64,000 bases of DNA, taken from Bradyrhizobium ottawaense. GTDB taxonomy: Bacteria > Pseudomonadota > Alphaproteobacteria > Rhizobiales > Xanthobacteraceae. Below are positions 57,392-64,000 of this stretch, one piece after another. A program made the position numbers and the translations under genes. A model generated the notes under the pieces. The model made no database searches, was not told where the DNA came from, and worked only from the letters and a program-made list of their open reading frames with translations. The number at the start of each line of letters is the position of its first letter. Positions within the stretch are counted from its first letter, which is position 1. The DNA lies in contig NZ_LT629693.1 of the NCBI RefSeq assembly GCF_900099825.1, positions 5,529,001 through 5,593,000 of the forward strand, written 5' to 3'.

Positions 57392-58810
57392 GTGGCGATG
57401 ACGATTTCGAACAATCCGACGCGGCCGGAGCCGCAGGCGCTGGCGAGTGCGATTGAGGCGCTGGCGGCGCGGTTCGGCAACCGGTTGATTACCTCGCAAG
57501 CGGTGCGCGAACAGCATGCCCATACCACCACCTGGCTGCCGACCCAGCCGCCGGACGCGGTGGTAATGGCGCAGGAAACCGCGGACATCCAGGACGTGGT
57601 GCGGATCTGTTCCAAGCACAGCGTTCCCGTCATCGCCTTCGGCACCGGCACCTCGCTGGAGGGCCAGGTCAATGCGCCCGCCGGCGGCATCTGCATCGAC
57701 CTGCGCGACATGAACAAGGTGCTGGAAGTGCACGCCGACGATCTGGACTGCGTGATCCAGCCCGGCGTTACCCGCAAGGCGCTGAACGAGCATCTGCGCG
57801 ACCAGGGTGTTTTCTTTCCGATCGATCCCGGCGCCGACGCCTCGCTCGGCGGCATGGCGTCGACCCGTGCGTCCGGCACCAACGCGGTCCGCTACGGCAC
57901 CATGCGCGACAACGTGCTGGCACTCAAAGTGGTGCGCGGCGACGGCGAGATCATCACGACGGGGACGCGGGCGAAGAAATCCTCCGCCGGTTACGACCTG
58001 ACGCATCTGTTCGTCGGCGCCGAAGGAACGCTGGGCATCATCTCCGAACTGACGATCAAGTTGCGTGGCATTCCCGACACCATCGCGGCCGCCGCCTGTT
58101 CGTTCGAGACCGTGCGCGGTGCCTGCCAGGCGACGATTTTGGCGATCCAGACCGGCATTCCCGTCGCGCGTATCGAACTGCTCAATGCCGAGCAGGTGCG
58201 CGCCTGCAATGCCTATTCGAAACTGACCCTGCCGGAGACGCCGCTGTTGCTGTTGGAATTTCACGGCAGCGCCAATGATGTTGCCGAGCAATCGAAAAAC
58301 TTCAAGGAAATCGCCGGCGAATGCGGCGGCGGCGATTTCACCTGGACCACCAGGCCGGAAGATCGCACCAAGCTCTGGCAGGCGCGGCACGACGCCTACT
58401 GGTCGGTGAAGGCGCTGCGTCCCGGCGCCGGCGTGGTCGCGACCGACGTCTGCGTCCCGATCTCGCGGCTGGCCGATTGCGTCACCGAGACCGAGGAAGA
58501 CCTGAAACGGCTCAACCTGCTGTCGCCGATCGTCGGCCATGTCGGCGACGGCAACTTCCACTGCTCGCTGGTCTGCGACGTCGACGATGCCGACGAAATG
58601 GCCCGCGGCGAGGAGTTCATGCATCGCTTGGTCGAGCGCGCGCAGTCGATGGGGGGCACCTGTACCGGCGAGCACGGCATCGGCCAGGGCAAGCAGAAAT
58701 ACCTCAAGGCCGAACTCGGCCCCGAGGCGATCGACGCCATGCGCGCGCTGAAGCAGGCGCTCGACCCGCAGAACATCTTCAATCCCGGCAAGATCGTGCC
58801 GGCGGTTTAG
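57392..58810 (+). CDS. FAD-linked D-lactate dehydrogenase-type oxidase
   Basis: 472 aa from GTG 57392, placed seven bases after GGGAGGA. FAD_binding_4 features: PVIAFGTGTSLEGQVNAPAGGICIDL and FFPIDPGADASLGGMASTRASGTNAVRYGTM. The C-terminal FAD-oxidase domain has VGHVGDGNFHCSLV, and CTGEHGIGQGKQKYL carries the metal-binding His. It belongs to the D-lactate/D-2-hydroxyacid dehydrogenase (cytochrome) group. The stop overlaps the stop of the convergent SulP gene. Confidence 0.92.
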   Translation: MAMTISNNPTRPEPQALASAIEALAARFGNRLITSQAVREQHAHTTTWLPTQPPDAVVMAQETADIQDVVRICSKHSVPVIAFGTGTSLEGQVNAPAGGICIDLRDMNKVLEVHADDLDCVIQPGVTRKALNEHLRDQGVFFPIDPGADASLGGMASTRASGTNAVRYGTMRDNVLALKVVRGDGEIITTGTRAKKSSAGYDLTHLFVGAEGTLGIISELTIKLRGIPDTIAAAACSFETVRGACQATILAIQTGIPVARIELLNAEQVRACNAYSKLTLPETPLLLLEFHGSANDVAEQSKNFKEIAGECGGGDFTWTTRPEDRTKLWQARHDAYWSVKALRPGAGVVATDVCVPISRLADCVTETEEDLKRLNLLSPIVGHVGDGNFHCSLVCDVDDADEMARGEEFMHRLVERAQSMGGTCTGEHGIGQGKQKYLKAELGPEAIDAMRALKQALDPQNIFNPGKIVPAV

Positions 58811-60507
58811 CTCGCCGGTTGGGTCTTGCCGGCCAGCGCATGGATTGCCTGGTCGACGCTGTGGAAGATGCAGCCCTTCGGCAGCACGTCGTAAATCCCG
58901 AAGCGCGCGAACGCTTCCTGCGCCCGCGTCGATTCGAGCCGGGCCATGGCGACGGTGACGCCATCCTCGCCACATTGCTTGATGAGATCGAGCAGGATCT
59001 GCGCGGCGGTGAAGTCGATCTCCAGGATGCCGCTGGCTTCCAGCACCAGCAACCGCGGCTTTGGCGTCGAGGTCCTGATGACGTGCAGCACGTCGGACCG
59101 GAAATTCGAGGCGTTGAGAAACGACAGCGGCGCCTGCAGGCCGACCACGGCGACATCGGGGCTGCGTTCGCCGGGCATGTGCGGATTGGCCGGCCACCAG
59201 ATCGTGGTATCCGGCACGCGATCGAACTGAACCAGGCGTGCGCGTGTCGTGCTCCAGATTCCGTGCAGCAGCGATAGCGCGATGCCGACGGCGACGCCCT
59301 GTTCGATCGGCAGCACGATGATCGCGGCTGCCGTCGCCACGATAAGCAGGAATTCGCCGAACGACTGGCGATAGATCGTGACGATCTGGCCGAGGCGAAT
59401 GATCCGCAGCGCCACGAACAGCAGCACGCCGCCGAGGGCGGCTTCCGGCACGTGCTGCAACAGCGTGGCGCCGAATGCCAGCAGCGCCAGCACGATCGTG
59501 GCGGCGAACAGCCCGGAGATCTGGGTTCGTCCGCCGGTCTCCGACACGATGCCGGTCCGTGGTGGACTGGCGTTGACCGGAAACGCGCCGAACAGGCCGG
59601 CAAGGATACTGCCGGCTCCGGCACCGAGAAAATCACGATCGACGTCGGCCGGCTTGTCCGGATCGGAAGGGAAGGAGCGCGTGGTCGCTGCGGTCTGCAC
59701 CATCACCACGATGGCGATCAGGAACGCCAGCGGGACCAGCTTCACCCAACGCTCGGGCGCGAGTTCGGGAAGCGACGGCGTCGGCAGCGTGCCCGGCACG
59801 ACGCCGACCACGCTGACGCCCTTGCTTTCGAGATGGCCCAGGATCACCGCCGCCGTCGCCGCGATCAGGCCGATCAGCGCGCCGGGAATTCGCGCACTGA
59901 TCTTCTCCGATCCGGCGACGACGGCGAGCACGCCGAAGCCGATGATGAGCGTGTAGAGGTTGCTTTCGCCGAGATGCTGCGCAAGGGCCGCGATCTTATC
60001 CAGCGTCGGCCCTTTCGGCGATGGCAGTCCGAGCACGCCGGGCATTTGCGAGACCAGGATGTGCACGGAAATGCCGGCGAGGAAGCCGACCGTTACCGGC
60101 GTCGAGAGCAGATTGGCGATCCAGCCAAGACGAAAAAGGCTGCCGACGACGAGAATGACGCCGACCAGCAGCGCCAGCGCGATGGCGAGCGCCTGATAGT
60201 CAGGCGAGCCGGATGTCGCCAGCAGTGCCAGGCCGCCGGCGAAGATCGGCGTGATGGTGGAATCCGCGCCGCAGGACAGGAAGCGGTTGCCGCCGAGCAT
60301 GGCAAAGCCCAGCGAACCCGCGATGAACGCGAAGAAGCCGATCTGCGGCGAGAAACCGCCGAGCCGTGCGGTGGCCATCTGTTCGGGGATCGCGATCGCG
60401 GCCAGGGTCAGGCCCGCGATCAGGTCGCCCGGCAGGTCGCTCGGGCGGAACGACGCCAGCGAACGGAACACCGGCCAGCTGGTTTTGGTAAGTGTGCTCT
60501 CGGTCAT
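58807..60507 (-). CDS. SulP-family anion transporter with STAS domain
   Basis: 566 aa from ATG 60507 (MTESTLTKTSWPVFRSLASFRPSDLPGDL). About twelve membrane segments; the SulP signature is IAIPEQMATARLGGFSPQIGFFAF. A C-terminal STAS domain (about residues 440-560) contains RLLVLEASGILEIDFTAAQILLDLI. It transports sulfate or another anion; the substrate is not resolved. Its end overlaps the convergent flavoenzyme gene by four bases. Confidence 0.92.
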   Translation of the reverse strand: MTESTLTKTSWPVFRSLASFRPSDLPGDLIAGLTLAAIAIPEQMATARLGGFSPQIGFFAFIAGSLGFAMLGGNRFLSCGADSTITPIFAGGLALLATSGSPDYQALAIALALLVGVILVVGSLFRLGWIANLLSTPVTVGFLAGISVHILVSQMPGVLGLPSPKGPTLDKIAALAQHLGESNLYTLIIGFGVLAVVAGSEKISARIPGALIGLIAATAAVILGHLESKGVSVVGVVPGTLPTPSLPELAPERWVKLVPLAFLIAIVVMVQTAATTRSFPSDPDKPADVDRDFLGAGAGSILAGLFGAFPVNASPPRTGIVSETGGRTQISGLFAATIVLALLAFGATLLQHVPEAALGGVLLFVALRIIRLGQIVTIYRQSFGEFLLIVATAAAIIVLPIEQGVAVGIALSLLHGIWSTTRARLVQFDRVPDTTIWWPANPHMPGERSPDVAVVGLQAPLSFLNASNFRSDVLHVIRTSTPKPRLLVLEASGILEIDFTAAQILLDLIKQCGEDGVTVAMARLESTRAQEAFARFGIYDVLPKGCIFHSVDQAIHALAGKTQPAS

Positions 60508-60641
60508 CAAGTCAGGCTCTCTGCGCAGCAGCAAGTCGGGCAACCTTCCAATATCGCGCGCCGAAAAGCCAGCTTTGTGCAAGGCTTCCTTTATGCAGAC
60601 TTCGCCAGACGTCTATTGCGCGTGCGAACAGGATGGCGTTG

Positions 60642-61628
60642 TCAGCCGTGCCGCTCGGTGATGGCCTTGCGGATCGCCGCGAGCGGCGCGGCATCGTCGA
60701 ATTCGAGGTTCTCGCCCTGCAATCTCAGCCCGAGATCACGCCACAGCGCCGCGAGGTCGGGCGTTACCGGTTTAGGTCCCATCTCGTTGTGAAGACGCGT
60801 CAGCACGTCGACGCCGACCGCCTTGTCGGCGGTGGAAAGAACGCGATCCAGCGACCAATCCTTCTCGTGATTGCCGCCGGCCGACAGGACGCCGCGCATC
60901 GCATCCTGCAGGCCGAGGCGGTTGTCGGTCCGTTTGCGGATTTCGATATCGGCGAGCAGGCAGAACATCGCGCCGCCCCAATATTTGCGGCCCCAAGTGT
61001 CGGTATTGTCGAGGCCCTGGTCGCCGCTCTCCGGCAAGCCCTTGGGCATGTCGCGCATGATATCCCGCCAGACGGCGCGCGCCGACAAATCGCCGGCCTG
61101 CACCCGCGCGATTGGTTCGACATAGACGGCCAGGCCTTCCGACAACCAGTCATAGCGCTGGTCGAGATCGGGCAGGGCGGTATGCACCATCTCGTGCACC
61201 ATGACCCAATCGCGCCGCAGCACATCCTCGGTGGAATCGCGGCCGAGTGGGATGCGGATGGCGGCGCCGCGATAGCCCCACGTGGTGCCGCCGCGTATGC
61301 GCGCGCCATCGATCGGCACCAGCAGCAATCTCAGCGAGCTGACGGGAAAACGTCCGTAATAGGTCGAGACCGCCTTGGCCGACATCCGGATCCAGTCCAG
61401 CACCTTTTCCTTCGGCAAAGCAATGTCACCGGGCGCGAACGCAACATGGATGGTGCCGCCTGCGATTTCGAGATCGGTCTTGGGCAGGGCGTCGAAGGCA
61501 TCGTAGGGCATGCGATTGCCGCGCATATATTCCGATTGCGCGTCGGCGCGGAAGGATATGACGCTGGCCAGCATGGCCGCGATGACGGCGCCAGCCGCGA
61601 TCCAGCGAAGGGCGGTGGCGTTCCTCAT
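60642..61628 (-). CDS. Secreted HExxH metalloprotease
   Basis: 328 aa from ATG 61628 (MRNATALRWIAAGAVIAAMLASV) with a signal peptide. The zinc motif HEMVHTALPD and the downstream LSEGLAVYVEP (third ligand Glu) give an HExxH...E gluzincin, peptidase-MA-like layout. The ATG overlaps the stop of the creatininase-family gene, so it is translationally coupled to it and to bufBC. The target is unknown; processing of the exported RiPP precursor is one inference. Confidence 0.8.
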   Translation of the reverse strand: MRNATALRWIAAGAVIAAMLASVISFRADAQSEYMRGNRMPYDAFDALPKTDLEIAGGTIHVAFAPGDIALPKEKVLDWIRMSAKAVSTYYGRFPVSSLRLLLVPIDGARIRGGTTWGYRGAAIRIPLGRDSTEDVLRRDWVMVHEMVHTALPDLDQRYDWLSEGLAVYVEPIARVQAGDLSARAVWRDIMRDMPKGLPESGDQGLDNTDTWGRKYWGGAMFCLLADIEIRKRTDNRLGLQDAMRGVLSAGGNHEKDWSLDRVLSTADKAVGVDVLTRLHNEMGPKPVTPDLAALWRDLGLRLQGENLEFDDAAPLAAIRKAITERHG

Positions 61629-62416
61629 CGCGACGGGCTTTGCATCGTGGCGGGTTTCGGTTCGGCGGCAGGTGGCTTTGCGACGAAAGCGGCAACGTGC
61701 TCGTTGAGGTCGTCGAGCATGGCGGCCAGCAACATCTCGCCCTTGGCCGATGTCGCCAGCGTCGGATCGCCATAGCTGCCGGAACGGCTGTAGTTCGGCG
61801 AATTCGGATCCGACGGCGTCAGCGGACCCGGCGTGTCCTGGGTCATGGCCGGGCTCGCCTCGGCACGCGCCATATCGACAAGGTGCGGCGCCAGCGCCAG
61901 CATCAGCGAGGTCTCGAGCTCGTCGGCGTGGCTGCCGTGGCCCTGTTGCGCCAACCCTTTCGCAACACGGGGATAACGCGGGCCTCCGTGGGTCCACACA
62001 TGCATCACGCGGCTGGTGTTCAGGCGCGCCAGCGCGCGATCGACCGGGGCCAGCGTGCTGATACCGGTATTGAGCACGAGCAGCTTTCCGCATCCGCCGC
62101 CGAGAATCCCTGCCGCGACTTCGTGCACGAGCGTCTCGAACGTCGCCGCCGACAGGCTGCTGCTTCCGGCATATTCGACGAAGGCCGGATAATGGCCGTA
62201 GGTCAGCGTCGGCCAGATCAGGGCGTCGACAGGTTCGGCAATCCTGGCGGCGAGCCATTCGGCCTGAAGGCGATCGGTATTGAGGGGAAGGTGGAAGCCG
62301 TGCTGCTTGGCGGCGGCACCGATCGGCAATATCGCTGCCGCGCCGTCACCGATACGACGGGCGACTTGCTGCCACGTCATTCGCTCGATGAAATGGCGAT
62401 CGGTGTCCGCGCCCAT
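61625..62416 (-). CDS. Creatininase-family hydrolase
   Basis: 263 aa. ILPIGAAAKQHGFHLPLNTDRLQAEWLA corresponds to the metal-binding EQHG-HLP-TD segment of creatininases; here the residue before QH is Lys. YGHYPAFVEYAGSSSLSAATFETLVHEV and HGSHADELETSLMLAL are also family-typical. The group includes creatinine amidohydrolases and MftE, the mycofactocin peptide hydrolase. It begins 14 bases after bufC and overlaps the metalloprotease gene. Confidence 0.85.
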   Translation of the reverse strand: MGADTDRHFIERMTWQQVARRIGDGAAAILPIGAAAKQHGFHLPLNTDRLQAEWLAARIAEPVDALIWPTLTYGHYPAFVEYAGSSSLSAATFETLVHEVAAGILGGGCGKLLVLNTGISTLAPVDRALARLNTSRVMHVWTHGGPRYPRVAKGLAQQGHGSHADELETSLMLALAPHLVDMARAEASPAMTQDTPGPLTPSDPNSPNYSRSGSYGDPTLATSAKGEMLLAAMLDDLNEHVAAFVAKPPAAEPKPATMQSPSR

Positions 62417-62430
62417 GGCCGGCCTTTCAT

Positions 62431-63234
62431 CTAAGCGCCGATGGAAACACCCGTCAAAAGTCCCGATGTAATCCAGCCGTGCAGATAGCCCGCGCCGCGC
62501 GCCGCCGCGCCATCGGGGTCGTCATAGGTCGCGAGCATTTCGCAGAGCACGCCGAACGGAACGCCGTTCGCGGCTTCATCCCACATCATCGCTTCCTCAG
62601 TCGAAAGCTCGCGGAACATCGGCGTCGTGTCCTGACGCCAGATCAAGAGGCGCGCGGGCTCTTCCAGCACGGCCGCGTCGGGCGGGGTCTCTTCGTTCTT
62701 GAGCGCCAGCCACACCGCAGACGCGTTGGTCGCGAGATCCAGCCTCGAGGCGCTGGGGTGCGGAACGAATTCGAGATCGGGCCAGGCTTCCGGCGAAAAG
62801 CCGGCCATGGCGGAAAGATCCACCACCGGGCCTTCCGCGGCGTCGAAGGCGTCGTTGAGGTTTTTTTCCAGCGCGGCGAGATCGGACAGCACGGGATGGT
62901 TTGAATAGGGCTCCGCCGATTTCAGGAAATCCGGCAGGCCTTGCGAGAACCAGCGCAGGTTCGGGTGCTCGGACGGGTGCGCCTTGACATAGGCATGCCC
63001 CATCTCGTCGAACATCTCATCGCCGAGATAGAGGTGCAGCAATCCGTGATCATTGCGCATCGCATCGACCAGCCGCGAGCCGTAGGCATAGCGATAGACG
63101 CCGAACAGCGTGTCGCGCTTTTCGCGGGGGCTATCGAGAATTTCTGATAGCACCGTATCGTCGTCGGTCAGGATGCCGCGCTGAAATTCAGCTTGCTGTC
63201 GCGCGAAATCGCTCATCCCGGATGGGTTACTCAT
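62431..63234 (-). CDS. bufC: Bufferin-type partner protein BufC/HvfC (DUF2063)
   Basis: 267 aa from ATG 63234 (MSNPSGMSDFARQQAEFQRGILT), overlapping the bufB stop (ATGA). The DUF2063 N-terminal pattern FARQQAEFQRGIL and YAYGSRLVDAMRNDHGLLHLYLGDEMFDEM is clear. The C-terminal part ends GWITSGLLTGVSIG. In bufferin and related systems this is the partner that presents the precursor to the DUF692 enzyme. Confidence 0.88.
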   Translation of the reverse strand: MSNPSGMSDFARQQAEFQRGILTDDDTVLSEILDSPREKRDTLFGVYRYAYGSRLVDAMRNDHGLLHLYLGDEMFDEMGHAYVKAHPSEHPNLRWFSQGLPDFLKSAEPYSNHPVLSDLAALEKNLNDAFDAAEGPVVDLSAMAGFSPEAWPDLEFVPHPSASRLDLATNASAVWLALKNEETPPDAAVLEEPARLLIWRQDTTPMFRELSTEEAMMWDEAANGVPFGVLCEMLATYDDPDGAAARGAGYLHGWITSGLLTGVSIGA

Positions 63235-64000
63235 CCTACATGCTTGCCCGTCGCCGGCAACACCTTGTCGGCGATCTCCCGGGTCCGGTTCACTTCCTCG
63301 AGCAATTCGGCAAGCGGCGGAATGTTGTCGTCGCGCTCGATCATGGTCGAGACCCGGCCGAACCGCTTCAGAGCCGCGACATAGAGATCCCAGACATCCT
63401 CGCACACCGGATGATCGTGGGTGTCGATGATATGGGTGCCCATATGGCTGTGGCCGGCCATATGGAACTGGACCACGCGATCCGCCGGAATTCCGTTGAG
63501 AAAGGTCAAGGGATCGTAGCCATGGTTGAAGGCGCTGACATAGACGTTGTTGATGTCGAACAGTAACCAGCAGCCGGAGCGGCGCGACAGTTCCGAAAGG
63601 AACTCCCATTCCGTCATTTCAGAATTGTTGAACTGGACGTAGGTCGAGACATTCTCGAGCACGAGCGCGCGGCCGAGCAAATCCTGGACCAGCTGAACGC
63701 GGCTGACGACGTGGTCGAGCGCTTCGGAGGTGTAGGGGATTGGCAGCAGATCGTGCAGGTTCTTGCCGTGCACGCCGGTCCAGCACAGATGGTCCGAAAT
63801 CCATTTCGGCTCGACCCGCCTGGCGAGGTCTTTCAAGCCTTGCAGATATTCGAAATTGGGCGGCGCGGTGGAAGCGATCGACAGCGAGACGCCATGCATC
63901 ACGACCGGATAGCGTTCGCGGATTAGGTCGAGCGTGCGCAGCGGCTGGCCGCCGGGGATCATGTAATTTTCGCTGATGACCTCGAACCAGTCGATGTCAG
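63231..64000 (-). CDS. bufB: Multinuclear iron oxidase BufB (DUF692/MNIO), 5' partial
   Basis: Frame open to the window end, encoding DIDWFEVISENYMIPGG at the visible N-terminal side; the start lies outside. Iron-binding residues are seen in WISDHLCW (His), LVLENVSTY (Glu/Asn), LLFDINNVYVSAFNHG (Asp/Asn), FHMAGHSHMG and IIDTHDHPV (His, Asp), and STMIERDDNIP (Glu). MbnB/BufB enzymes convert cysteines of RiPP precursors. The precursor gene (bufA) would lie just upstream, beyond the window. Confidence 0.9.
   Translation of the reverse strand, partial: DIDWFEVISENYMIPGGQPLRTLDLIRERYPVVMHGVSLSIASTAPPNFEYLQGLKDLARRVEPKWISDHLCWTGVHGKNLHDLLPIPYTSEALDHVVSRVQLVQDLLGRALVLENVSTYVQFNNSEMTEWEFLSELSRRSGCWLLFDINNVYVSAFNHGYDPLTFLNGIPADRVVQFHMAGHSHMGTHIIDTHDHPVCEDVWDLYVAALKRFGRVSTMIERDDNIPPLAELLEEVNRTREIADKVLPATGKHVG

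Noticed and set aside
58807..58810. Four-base stop overlap of the flavoenzyme and SulP genes as a regulatory device
   Set aside because: Convergent overlaps of this size are ordinary in compact genomes; nothing else supports regulation.

Overview
The window reads as chromosomal DNA of a high-G+C alphaproteobacterium, most likely Bradyrhizobium or a close relative in the Nitrobacteraceae. The basis is the order of the cell-wall and division genes, an FtsZ with a very long linker, a lone Flp pilin, tandem solute-binding and transport genes, and many palindromic intergenic repeats of the type common in that group. This is inference from gene content; no database search was run.

Bases 1-24543 (+ strand) are the distal part of the dcw cluster: murE (5' end outside the window), murF, mraY, murD, ftsW, murG, murC, murB, ddl, ftsQ, ftsA, ftsZ and lpxC. 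The series is interrupted twice. Between murD and ftsW sits a block of about 4.7 kb: a secreted DUF5107-like protein, a Gfo/Idh/MocA oxidoreductase, and on the opposite strand a branched-chain-type solute-binding protein and an orphan HigA-type regulator. It ends in a second, decayed copy of the murD 3' end. Between ftsW and murG lies a membrane protein fused to a spermidine-synthase-like domain. After lpxC come a tandem array of hairpins, a small membrane protein, bamD, recN, a GIY-YIG protein and ligA.

Bases 30500-38900 are an accessory region. It holds a compact RiPP-type cassette: a Gly-rich precursor with five Phe-X-Arg motifs followed by a radical SAM/SPASM enzyme. A GAF-domain histidine kinase converges on it. 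The region also holds an IS110-family element, a Bcr/CflA-type MFS pump and a complete IS481-family element inserted inside a palindromic repeat with a 6-bp target duplication.

Bases 38907-64000 are mostly housekeeping and transport genes: an M24 aminopeptidase, prmA, a Flp pilin, a TrpX/YnpA-type binding protein, a phytoene-dehydrogenase-like oxidoreductase, a second spermidine-synthase-like membrane fusion, a split YeeE/YedE transporter, an L,D-transpeptidase, a YadGH-like ABC exporter, a DUF2336 protein, a UvrD-type helicase carrying an in-frame repeat insertion, a DUF1328 protein, a thioesterase, a D-lactate-dehydrogenase-like flavoenzyme and a SulP transporter. The window ends in a minus-strand operon of bufB (DUF692/MNIO, cut by the window end), bufC (DUF2063), a creatininase-family protein and a secreted HExxH metalloprotease. 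That is a second RiPP-type system, with two candidate processing hydrolases coupled to it.

The best candidates for an undescribed system are the FxR-motif precursor with its radical SAM enzyme (31279-32769) and the bufBC, creatininase and metalloprotease operon (60642-64000).
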